64,000 nt of DNA. Origin: Nocardioides terrae. GTDB lineage: Bacteria > Actinomycetota > Actinomycetes > Propionibacteriales > Nocardioidaceae. How positions within the stretch are numbered: position 1 is the first letter of the stretch; each line of letters starts with the position of its first letter. Shown here one piece after another: positions 19,676-27,312 of the stretch. Both the position numbers and the translations under genes were made by a program. The DNA lies in NCBI RefSeq assembly GCF_900112345.1, contig NZ_FOLB01000006.1, positions 62,001 to 126,000 of the forward strand, in the 5' to 3' direction. The notes under the pieces are model-generated. The model was not told the DNA's origin and made no database searches. It saw only the letters and a program-made list of their open reading frames with translations.

Positions 19676-20535
19676 CTCGTAGGCTCGGCGGCCTGCTGGC
19701 CGCGCTTCTTCTGGCGACGGCGACGTTCGTCGGCCTGAGCGCGCCGCAGGCCCAAGCGGCGTACTGCTCGGGATCCGGCGTCGGCGTTGTGGTCGACTTC
19801 GGCGACCTCGGCGGCGGCGTTCGGACGGACTGCGGCTCCGGCTCCAAGGCGTCCACCGCGTTCACGAGCGCGGGCGTCACGCTCGAGAACGACGGCCAGG
19901 GCTTCGTCTGCCGAGTCGCGAGCAAGCCGGACCCAGGCAAGGAGTGCATGGCGACCAACGCCTACTGGGCCTTGTTCGTTTCCAAGCAAGGCGGTGCGTG
20001 GACCTATGCGAGCCAGGGTGTCTACACCCAGCCGGTCAGCAGCGGCGACAGCGTCGCATTCGTGTGGCAGTCATCGAACTCTCGGAAAACGCCGGGCGCG
20101 GATCCTCAGCCACTCCCGCGGCCCTCGGCTCCAGTGACTTCGGAGGCGCCGTCGACCGCACCGACGAAGCGCCCGAGCCCGAAGCCGATGAAGAAGCGGT
20201 CCACTGCGCCGGCGGCGCCGACCCCGACCGCCGCGGGCGTCAGCGTGACTCCCTCGGCGGAGGCGAAGGCGACGCCGGGCGCGACCCCGACGGCCGGCAC
20301 GTCGGCGCCTGCGGCGCCCACCGCTGACCCGGCCTCGACCGAGGCGGCGACCCTGAGCCCGACGACCACGGAGCTGACCGCCACGGAGTCAACCAGCACG
20401 GACGTCGACGCCCAGCCGACCGCGGCGGACAGCGATGGCGACGGCGGCGGTCTGCCGGGCTGGGTGCCGCCGGTCATCGTCGTCCTCCTCGCGGCTGCGG
20501 CCGGCGGCGTGGCCTGGGTCCGAAGGGCACGATGA
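19672..20535 (+). CDS. Membrane-anchored DUF4430-like protein, intrinsic-factor beta-domain-like
   Basis: A 287-residue exported protein. A signal peptide (MTRRLGGLLAALLLATATFVG..., cleavage near AQA-AYC, about residue 28) precedes a small beta domain (about 29-130: GVGVVVDFGDLGGGVRTDC, then TSAGVTLENDGQGFVCRV and NAYWALFVSKQGGAWTYASQGV, then GDSVAFVWQ). This order matches DUF4430, the domain that forms the beta half of intrinsic factor and transcobalamin. A Pro/Thr/Ala/Ser-rich spacer of about 120 residues (likely wall-spanning) leads to a C-terminal transmembrane helix (WVPPVIVVLLAAAAGGVAWV) and a basic tail. It is coupled by ATGA overlaps to the genes on both sides. The longer reading upstream of 19672 is a shadow of the previous gene. 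Confidence 0.8.
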   Translation: MTRRLGGLLAALLLATATFVGLSAPQAQAAYCSGSGVGVVVDFGDLGGGVRTDCGSGSKASTAFTSAGVTLENDGQGFVCRVASKPDPGKECMATNAYWALFVSKQGGAWTYASQGVYTQPVSSGDSVAFVWQSSNSRKTPGADPQPLPRPSAPVTSEAPSTAPTKRPSPKPMKKRSTAPAAPTPTAAGVSVTPSAEAKATPGATPTAGTSAPAAPTADPASTEAATLSPTTTELTATESTSTDVDAQPTAADSDGDGGGLPGWVPPVIVVLLAAAAGGVAWVRRAR

Positions 20536-21650
20536 CCGGACGCGTGGCTCGCGACCTCCACCCGATCGCCTGGTGGCTCTGGGCGATCGGGCTGGCGGCG
20601 TACGCCTCGCAGACGACCAACCCGTGGTTGCTCCTGCTGCTGGTCGGGGTGGCCGCGCTCGTGGTGAGCGCGCGCCGCTCCGACCAGCCGTGGGCGCGCT
20701 CCTTCCGCCTCTACGTCGCGGCCGGGTTCGTCATCGTCGCGATCCGGGTCGGCTTCCGGATCCTGCTCGGCAGCGGGTACGGCGGCACGGTGCTGTTCGA
20801 CCTGCCGCAGATCCCGCTGCCCGACTGGGTGCTCGGCATCACCCTGCTCGGGCCGGTGACGCGCGAGTCGCTCCTGGCCGGCCTCTACGACGGTCTGCGG
20901 CTGGCCGCGATCGTGATCTGCGTGGGTGCCGCCAACGCCCTGGCGAACCCGAAGCGGCTGCTGCGCACGATGCCCCCCGCGCTCTACGAGATCGGGACCG
21001 CCGTCGTGGTCGCCGTGACGGTCCTCCCGCAGCTGGCCGAGAGCGTCCAGCGGGTGCACCGCGCGCAGCGGCTGCGCGCCGGGCACGGCGGGAAGCGGGG
21101 GCGGCTGCGCCGCTTCCTCGTCCCCGTCCTCGAGGACGCCCTGGAGCGCTCGCTGGTCCTCGCCGCGGGCATGGACACCCGTGGCTACGGCAGGGCCGGC
21201 GACGCGACGCCTCGCGAGCGCCGCGTCACCGGCACGCTGATGGTCACCGGCCTGATCGGCGTCTGCATCGGCGCCTACGCCCTGCTCGACCAGACCTTCC
21301 TCGGCGGCTCCTGGGGGCCGGTCAGCCGGGGTGCCGTCGTGATGGTGGCCGGTGTGGCCGTCTGCGTGGCGGGCATGGCGGCGGCCGGGCGACGCGTCAG
21401 GCGCACCGTCTACCGCCCGGACCCCTGGCGCTGGCCCGAGACCGCGGTGGTGGTGACCGGCGCGGTGGCCGGTGCCGTCGGCTCGTGGGTCGCGCAGCAC
21501 GACTACGCGGTGGCGACCCCGGCGCTCGACGCGTCGCCGCAGGTCAGCCTCCTGGCCCTGGCCGGGGTCATCGTCGCGCTCCTCCCTGCCGTGATCGCTC
21601 CGGCGCCGCGACTCGTCGCCTCGCGCCGGGACCTGGAGGTCGCGGCATGA
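20532..21650 (+). CDS. ECF transporter T component (EcfT/CbiQ family)
   Basis: A 372-residue membrane subunit that couples the ATPases to the substrate-binding S component. It has about 8 hydrophobic segments and the two cytoplasmic coupling-helix motifs of the family: RAQRLRAGHGG (about 177-187) and the Ala-Arg-Gly-type AAGMDTRGYG (about 215-224). It is longer than the usual 230-270 residues owing to extra helices at the C-terminus. ATGA overlaps join it to the genes on both sides. The operon context (B12 riboswitch, S and ATPase genes) points to cobalamin or a corrinoid as the cargo. Confidence 0.88.
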   Translation: MTGRVARDLHPIAWWLWAIGLAAYASQTTNPWLLLLLVGVAALVVSARRSDQPWARSFRLYVAAGFVIVAIRVGFRILLGSGYGGTVLFDLPQIPLPDWVLGITLLGPVTRESLLAGLYDGLRLAAIVICVGAANALANPKRLLRTMPPALYEIGTAVVVAVTVLPQLAESVQRVHRAQRLRAGHGGKRGRLRRFLVPVLEDALERSLVLAAGMDTRGYGRAGDATPRERRVTGTLMVTGLIGVCIGAYALLDQTFLGGSWGPVSRGAVVMVAGVAVCVAGMAAAGRRVRRTVYRPDPWRWPETAVVVTGAVAGAVGSWVAQHDYAVATPALDASPQVSLLALAGVIVALLPAVIAPAPRLVASRRDLEVAA

Positions 21651-23251
21651 AGCACCCGCTGCTCGAGCTGCGAAGCATCACCGTCACGCTCCCCGAACGC
21701 GAGCACCCCGTGCTCGACCACGTGGACCTCGCCGTCGAGGAGGGCGAGCTGCTGCTCGTCTCCGGCCCGACCGGATCGGGCAAGTCGACGCTGCTCGGCG
21801 TCGTCGCCGGCGTCGTCCCGCGCTTCTCGGGCGGCACCCTCGGCGGCGACCTGCTCCTGGACGGGACGTCGATCGTGCGGATGCCGCCGCGCGAGCGCGC
21901 CGCCGCCATCGGCTACGTCGGTCAGGACCCGGCGGCAGGCTTCGTCACCGACACCGTGGAGGAGGAGCTGGCCTACGGGATGGAGCAGCTCGGGCTGCCG
22001 CCGGCCACGATGCGCCGTCGCGTGGAGGAGACCCTCGACCTGCTCGGCATCGCAGACCTCCGCGACCGCGACCTGCGCACGCTCTCCGGCGGCCAGCAGC
22101 AGCGGGTCGCGATCGGCTCCGTCCTGACCATGCACCCTCGACTGCTCGTCCTGGACGAGCCGACCAGCGCGCTCGACCCGACCGCCGCCGAGGACGTGCT
22201 GGCCACGCTCACCCGCCTGGTGCACGACCTCGGCGTCAGCGTGCTGCTCGCCGAGCACCGTCTCGAGCGGGTCATCCCCTTCGCCGACCGCATCGCCCTG
22301 CTGACCGGCGACGGATCGGTCCGGGTCGGAGCGCCGGCAAGCGTGCTGGCCGGCTCGCCCGTCGTACCGCCGCTGGTCGAGCTCGGACGCGCCGTCGGTT
22401 GGGACCCGCTCCCGTTGACGGTCCGCGACGCCCGCCGGATGGCTCGGAGCCTCGGCCTCGACGACGATCCGCCGGTCGGGCCCGGGCCCGCAGCGGCCGG
22501 CGTCGAGACCGTCGCAGCCCGCAAGGTCACGGTCCTGCGTGGCGCCCGTGCGGCTCTCCACGAGGTCGGCCTGACGCTCGCCGAGGGCACCGTCACCGCG
22601 CTGATGGGTCGCAACGGCGCCGGCAAGTCGACGCTCCTCTGGACGCTCCAGGGCACCCAGAAGCGCAACGGCGGCACGGTCACGGTGGCCGGCGCGGACC
22701 CGGCGAAGGCGAGCCCCGACCAGCGCCGCGCGTACGTCGGCCTGCTGCCCCAGACCGCCGCCGACCTGCTCTACCTCGAGACCGTGGAGGAGGAGTGCCG
22801 GGCCGGTGGCCCGCGGACGCGCGAGATCCTCGACCAGCTGGTGCCGGGCATTCCCGGTGACCGCCATCCGCGCGACCTCTCCGAGGGGCAGCGCCTCGCC
22901 GTCGCGTTGAGCCTCGTGCTGGCCGCCGACCCGCCCGCGCTGCTCCTGGACGAGCCGACCCGTGGCCTCGACTACGCCGCGAAGCATGCCCTGGCGACGC
23001 TGCTGCGCCGGTTCGCCGCGCAGGGACGGACGGTCCTGGTGGCGACCCACGACGTCGAGTTCACCGCCCAGGTCGCCGACGGGGTGGTCGTGCTCGCGGA
23101 TGGCGAGGTCGTCTCCGCCGGCCCGACGCGGCGGGTCGTCGCCGAGTCGCCGTCCTTCGCACCCCAGGTCACCAAGGTGCTCGGCGCGCCCTGGCTGCGG
23201 GTGGACGAGGTCGTCTCCGCCCTCGCGACGCGGGAGGGCAGCATTCGATGA
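21647..23251 (+). CDS. ECF transporter double ATPase (fused A1-A2)
   Basis: A 534-residue protein with two ABC ATPase domains in one chain. Domain 1 (about 5-230): Walker A GPTGSGKST, signature LSGGQQQR, Walker B LLVLDEPTSALD, and the switch His in LLAEHRLERV. Domain 2 (about 285-510): Walker A GRNGAGKST, signature with a changed residue, LSEGQRLA, Walker B ALLLDEPTRGLD, and the switch His in VLVATHDVEF. The fusion replaces the separate EcfA1 and EcfA2. The change from LSGGQ to LSEGQ suggests unequal ATP sites. Start ATG overlaps the T-gene stop (ATGA). Confidence 0.93.
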   Translation: MKHPLLELRSITVTLPEREHPVLDHVDLAVEEGELLLVSGPTGSGKSTLLGVVAGVVPRFSGGTLGGDLLLDGTSIVRMPPRERAAAIGYVGQDPAAGFVTDTVEEELAYGMEQLGLPPATMRRRVEETLDLLGIADLRDRDLRTLSGGQQQRVAIGSVLTMHPRLLVLDEPTSALDPTAAEDVLATLTRLVHDLGVSVLLAEHRLERVIPFADRIALLTGDGSVRVGAPASVLAGSPVVPPLVELGRAVGWDPLPLTVRDARRMARSLGLDDDPPVGPGPAAAGVETVAARKVTVLRGARAALHEVGLTLAEGTVTALMGRNGAGKSTLLWTLQGTQKRNGGTVTVAGADPAKASPDQRRAYVGLLPQTAADLLYLETVEEECRAGGPRTREILDQLVPGIPGDRHPRDLSEGQRLAVALSLVLAADPPALLLDEPTRGLDYAAKHALATLLRRFAAQGRTVLVATHDVEFTAQVADGVVVLADGEVVSAGPTRRVVAESPSFAPQVTKVLGAPWLRVDEVVSALATREGSIR

Positions 23252-24105
23252 TTCGGATGACCCGCCGTTCCGCGCTGATCCTGGCGATCGCCAGCCTGGT
23301 CGGGCTGATCACGCTGGCCTGGCCGCTGCTCCTCGACGACCCCTCCAGCACGCAGGTGCAGCCGCCGTTCGTCTTCCTCGCCCTGCTGCCGGTCGTCGTG
23401 GCCGTCGTCCTCGCCGAGCTCGCCCAGGGCGGGCTCGACCCTCGGGTGCTCGCGATCCTGGGCGTCCTGACCGCGATCGACGCGGTGCTGCGCGGGGTCT
23501 CGGCCGGGACCGGCGGCGTCGAGCTCGTCTTCTTCCTCATCGTCCTGGCCGGGCGGGTCTACGGCCCGGCGTTCGGCTTCGTGCTCGGCTGCACCAGCCT
23601 GTTCGTCAGCGCCCTGGTGACCGCGGGCGTCGGCCCCTGGCTGCCCTACCAGATGCTCTGCACGGCGTGGATCGGCCTCGGCGCCGGCCTGCTCCCGCGA
23701 GCCCGTGGCAGGGCGGAGATCGCGTTGCTGGCCGGCTACGGCGTGGTGGTCTCCTACCTCTACGGCCTCCTGCTCAACCTGCAGGGTTGGCCCCTCCTCG
23801 CCGGGGTGGCGATCCCCGGTCACCACGAGCAGCTCGCCTTCGACCCGGCCGCCGGCCTCGGGGAGAACCTCGCGGTCTTCGCTCGCTACACCCTGGTCAC
23901 GTCGACGACGAGCTATGACTCCGTCCGCGCGATCACCACGGCGGTCGCCATCGTCGTGCTCGGCGGGGCGGTGCTCACGCCACTGCGCCGGGCGGCCCGC
24001 CGGGCCACGGTGACCGGCGAGGTGGGAGCCGGCGACGCCGCAACGGACGCCGACCGCGCGGTGACGGACACAGGCCGTCCGGCGCGCACCGTCAGCCGGG
24101 GCTGA
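23248..24105 (+). CDS. ECF transporter S component, probable corrinoid-specific
   Basis: A 285-residue integral membrane protein with about 6-7 helices (residues 8-255) and a hydrophilic C-terminal tail. It has the build of an S component: a substrate-facing segment with GVLTAIDAVLRGVSAGTGGVELVFFLIVLAGRVYGPAFGFVLGCTSLFVSALVTAGVGPWLPYQM split over helices 3-5, and conserved Gly-rich turns. It is last in the five-gene unit and coupled by ATGA. Which vitamin it binds cannot be read from the sequence; the riboswitch makes cobalamin or cobinamide most likely. Its last 14 bp overlap the convergent LacI gene. Confidence 0.8.
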   Translation: MIRMTRRSALILAIASLVGLITLAWPLLLDDPSSTQVQPPFVFLALLPVVVAVVLAELAQGGLDPRVLAILGVLTAIDAVLRGVSAGTGGVELVFFLIVLAGRVYGPAFGFVLGCTSLFVSALVTAGVGPWLPYQMLCTAWIGLGAGLLPRARGRAEIALLAGYGVVVSYLYGLLLNLQGWPLLAGVAIPGHHEQLAFDPAAGLGENLAVFARYTLVTSTTSYDSVRAITTAVAIVVLGGAVLTPLRRAARRATVTGEVGAGDAATDADRAVTDTGRPARTVSRG

Positions 24106-25096
24106 CGGCGCCGGTCGACCCGCGCACCACGAGCTGCACGGGGACATCGCGGTCGTCCGGATCGGCCCCCGCGATCAGGGCGAGGAGCGCGCGGACGCCG
24201 CGCTCGCCGAAGAGCTCGGCGTCGAAGCGGACCGCGGTGAGCTCGGGGTCGACGGCGGTGGCGACCGCGAAGTCGTCGAGCGCGACGACCGACACGTCCT
24301 GGGGGACCTGCAGGCCCCGTCGCCGCAGCTCCTTGTAGGCACCCGCCGCGATCCGGTCGTCATCGCACACCAGCGCGGTCGGACGTGGTCCCGCCTCGTC
24401 GAGGGCCGCCGCCGTGGCGGCGGCTCCACCGGGCACGGTCAGCGCGGTCGGGACGACGCGGAGCGACGCGTCCGGAACCGACGCGAGCCGTGCCGCCACC
24501 GCCCCGGCCCGGACCTCGAAGGTCCACGAGGGCACGTCGGCGGACAGGTGCACGAACCGCCGGTGGCCGTGTCCGAGCAGGTGCTCGACGGCCTGCCGGG
24601 CGCCGTCGGCGAGGTCCACGTTGACCGTCGGAGCACCGGCGTCGGGAGAGCTGTCGAGCATCACCAACGGCAACCGGTCTCCCCGGATCGTGCTGAGCGC
24701 CTCGGCCGACATCGACGACGCCAGCACCCCGTCGACGGTGCTCTGGGCCGAGGCGAACGGGTCGCGGGCGGGTGCGGTGACCGTCGGCGAGAGGTAGAGG
24801 ATCACGCCGAAGTCCTGCTCGGCCGCCGCCCGGGCGGCGCCGGCGTAGAGATCGGCGAAGTACTCCGTCGTCAGCGCCGGCACGACGAGCAGCAGCGTCC
24901 GCGCGCTGCCCAGTCGCAGCTGGCGGGCCGCGAGGTTGGGCCGGTAGCCGAGCGTCGCGGCCGCCTCGCGGACCCGCGCGGCGGTCGCGGCGGACACCCT
25001 GCCCCGCCACTTCTCGCCGAGCACCATCGAGACGGCCGCCTGCGAGACACCCGCGGCCTGGGCCACGTCTCGGCTGGTGGGGCGGGGGCTCGGCAC
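24092..25096 (-). CDS. LacI family transcriptional regulator
   Basis: A 334-residue sugar-type repressor. Residues 7-50 are the LacI HTH and hinge (SRDVAQAAGVSQAAVSMVLGEKWRGRVSAATAARVREAAATLGYRPNLAARQL), followed by a periplasmic-binding-protein-like effector domain ending in VRGSTGAVSPG. It is divergent from an MFS transporter (start 25177), with a CG-centred palindrome in the 80-bp gap, so it probably controls that transporter and itself. Effector unknown. Confidence 0.9.
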   Translation of the reverse strand: MPSPRPTSRDVAQAAGVSQAAVSMVLGEKWRGRVSAATAARVREAAATLGYRPNLAARQLRLGSARTLLLVVPALTTEYFADLYAGAARAAAEQDFGVILYLSPTVTAPARDPFASAQSTVDGVLASSMSAEALSTIRGDRLPLVMLDSSPDAGAPTVNVDLADGARQAVEHLLGHGHRRFVHLSADVPSWTFEVRAGAVAARLASVPDASLRVVPTALTVPGGAAATAAALDEAGPRPTALVCDDDRIAAGAYKELRRRGLQVPQDVSVVALDDFAVATAVDPELTAVRFDAELFGERGVRALLALIAGADPDDRDVPVQLVVRGSTGAVSPG

Positions 25097-25155
25097 GGGG
25101 CATCCGATCTGACTTGTTCGGCGGGACGGAGTGATGTTACGAATGACCCCAGCAC

Positions 25156-25169
25156 GTTATACGTACAAC
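25156..25169. promoter_or_regulatory. Candidate LacI-family operator
   Basis: GTTATACGTACAAC, a 14-bp palindrome with a single mismatched pair and the central CG common in LacI-family operators. It lies 8 bp before the MFS start and 60 bp from the lacI-type start. Confidence 0.5.
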
Positions 25170-25176
25170 GAAGGGC

Positions 25177-26376
25177 ATGGCGATGGGCTATCTCGAGGTG
25201 CTCCGGCACCGCCACGTCGCGCGCCTGCTCACCGGCACGCTCGTCGGCCGGCTGCCCAACGCGATCGCCGCGATCGCCCTGGTGCTGTTCGTGCGCGAGG
25301 AGGGCGGCAGCTATGCGCTGGCCGGGGGCCTCGCGGCCGTCTACGGCGTGGGCAACGCGATCGGCCAGCCGCTCCTCGGTCGGCTCGTCGACCTGCAGGG
25401 CCAGCCGCGCGTCCAGCTGCCCGCGGCCCTCGTGACCGCGGGTGCCACCGTTGTCTTCGCGCTCGTCGGCATCGACCACCTCGCCGTCGCCTACTCCGCC
25501 GTCGCGGCCGCCGGACTCTCCGCCCCGCCGCTCGAGGGCGGCCTCCGGGCGCTCTGGCCCAGCGTGCTCAGCAGGAACGAGCTGGTCCACACCGCCTACG
25601 CGATGGATGCCGTGGCGCAGGAGGTCATGTTCACGGTCGGCCCGCTCCTGCTGACCCTGTGCGCGGCCGCCTGGTCGGCCCAGGGGGCGCTCCTGCTGCT
25701 CCAGCTGCTCGGCGTCGGCGGCGCGCTGGCCGTCGTCACGTCGCCGCCCTCGGCCGGGTGGCGCTCGGCCCCGCGCACGGCTCACTGGCTCGGCGCACTG
25801 CGCTCACCCGCCCTCCTGGTCATGCTCACCGCGTTCCTCTTCGTCGGCGTCGCGCTCGGCTCGATCACGGTCGCCGCGCTGTCCTACTCCGACACGCGCG
25901 GTGGCGACGCCACCTACGGCTGGCTGATGGCCGCGCTCGGGCTCGGCTCGCTCATCGGCGGGACGGCGTACGGCGCCCGCCAGTGGGGCGGCGAACCGGA
26001 GCCGAGGCTGATGGTCCTCCTCGCGCTGCTGGCCGCGGGCTACGTCCCGCTGATCGCCATGCCGGAGCGCGTCGCGATGACCGCGCTCAGCGTGGTCGCC
26101 GGCGTCTTCCTCGCGCCCTGCATCGCGTGCGCTTTCGTGATCATCGACCGCCATGCGCCCGTCGGGACGGTCACCGAGGCGTTCTCCTGGCTCGTCACGG
26201 TGTTCACGGTCGGCGCGGCCGTCGGCACCGCGGTCGCCGGGTCGGTGGTCGGCGAGCACGGCGCCCGGGCCGGCTTCGGCGTCCCTGGTGCCGCGGCGGT
26301 CGTGGCGGTCCTCGTCGTCACCGGCGGGGCACGGGTGCTCACGAGACCCGCCCGCACGCTCGAGCCGGCCGGCTGA
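25177..26376 (+). CDS. MFS transporter
   Basis: A 399-residue, 12-helix major facilitator. The loop between helices 2 and 3 reads GNAIGQPLLGRLVDLQGQPRV (motif A-like), and hydrophobic segments are evenly spaced to VVAVLVVTGGARVL. Start ATG at 25177 or two codons later at 25183. It is divergent from a LacI-type regulator with a shared operator, which suggests induction by a small molecule, perhaps a sugar, but the protein resembles drug or metabolite exporters more than sugar importers. Substrate unknown. Confidence 0.87.
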   Translation: MAMGYLEVLRHRHVARLLTGTLVGRLPNAIAAIALVLFVREEGGSYALAGGLAAVYGVGNAIGQPLLGRLVDLQGQPRVQLPAALVTAGATVVFALVGIDHLAVAYSAVAAAGLSAPPLEGGLRALWPSVLSRNELVHTAYAMDAVAQEVMFTVGPLLLTLCAAAWSAQGALLLLQLLGVGGALAVVTSPPSAGWRSAPRTAHWLGALRSPALLVMLTAFLFVGVALGSITVAALSYSDTRGGDATYGWLMAALGLGSLIGGTAYGARQWGGEPEPRLMVLLALLAAGYVPLIAMPERVAMTALSVVAGVFLAPCIACAFVIIDRHAPVGTVTEAFSWLVTVFTVGAAVGTAVAGSVVGEHGARAGFGVPGAAAVVAVLVVTGGARVLTRPARTLEPAG

Positions 26377-26389
26377 CCGGCGCCGCGAA

Positions 26390-26429
26390 CCGGTCGAGAG
26401 GTGCGGGAGACCCGAATCGGCTCGACCGG
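26390..26429. terminator. Possible bidirectional terminator
   Basis: Inverted repeat CCGGTCGAG (26390-26398) and CTCGACCGG (26421-26429) between the convergent MFS and RhtA-like genes; 22-nt loop, no T-run. Confidence 0.4.
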
Positions 26430-26432
26430 CGG

Positions 26433-27284
26433 TCAGTCGACGACCGGCACCGCGGGCCGCGCGGTCCGCGTCATCCCGATGCTCGCGATGACCACGCAAG
26501 TCAGCGCGACCCACTGCACCGCGCTCAGCAGCTCGCCGACGACGGCCCACCCGGCGAGGGCGGCGGCGGCCGGCTCGAGGCTCATCAGGACCCCGAAGAC
26601 CGAGGGGGGCAGCGACCGCAGCGCGACCAGCTCGCAGGAGTAGGGGATCACCGAGGACAGCACCCCGACCGCGAGGCCGACGGCCCAGATGTGGCCGCTC
26701 CCCAGGTCGCCGGCGTGCGCGCCCAGGGCGAGCGGGCTGAGCAGCACCAGCGCCACGATGCTCGCCGCCGCGAGCCCCTCCAGCCCCTCCCAGCGCCGTC
26801 CGGTCCGCGCGCTGAGCAGGATGTACGACGCCCAGGCGGCCCCGGCCAGCAGCGAGAAGGCGACCCCCGCGACCGTCAGGTCGCCGCGCTCGAACCCCAG
26901 CAGCAGCACGCCGAGCGCGGCGAGCGCGACCCAGACCAGGTCCCTGGCGCGCCGCGACCCGACGACGGCGAGCGTCAGCGGCCCGATGAACTCGATCGTC
27001 ACCGCGATGCCCAGCGGGATCCGCGAGAACGCCTGGTAGATCGCCCAGTTCATCGTGCCGAGCGCGACGCCGAAGCCGACGACGACGGCCCAGTCGCCGC
27101 GGCTGCGTCCGCGCAGTCGTGGCCGGGCCCAGGCCACGAGCACGACCGCGCTGGTGAACAGCCGGAGCCACACGATCGTGGTCGGGGCGACCTCGTCGAA
27201 GAGCGTCTTCGCCAGCGCGGCGCCGAGCTGGACGGACGCGATGCCGACGACGACCAGCAGGACGGGGAAGCGGCTCGTGGACAT
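26433..27284 (-). CDS. EamA/DMT family exporter, RhtA-like
   Basis: A 283-residue, 10-helix membrane protein of the drug/metabolite transporter superfamily with two EamA halves (about 8-135 and 145-275). The stretch TMNWAIYQAFSRIPLGIAVTIEFIGPLTLAV is close to the RhtA threonine/homoserine exporter group. It may export amino acids, which would fit the branched-chain and threonine-related metabolism elsewhere in the window, but it is a lone gene with no visible regulator. Confidence 0.85.
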   Translation of the reverse strand: MSTSRFPVLLVVVGIASVQLGAALAKTLFDEVAPTTIVWLRLFTSAVVLVAWARPRLRGRSRGDWAVVVGFGVALGTMNWAIYQAFSRIPLGIAVTIEFIGPLTLAVVGSRRARDLVWVALAALGVLLLGFERGDLTVAGVAFSLLAGAAWASYILLSARTGRRWEGLEGLAAASIVALVLLSPLALGAHAGDLGSGHIWAVGLAVGVLSSVIPYSCELVALRSLPPSVFGVLMSLEPAAAALAGWAVVGELLSAVQWVALTCVVIASIGMTRTARPAVPVVD

Positions 27285-27312
27285 CGAGCCGCAGCCTATG
27301 CGTCGCCGCGGG

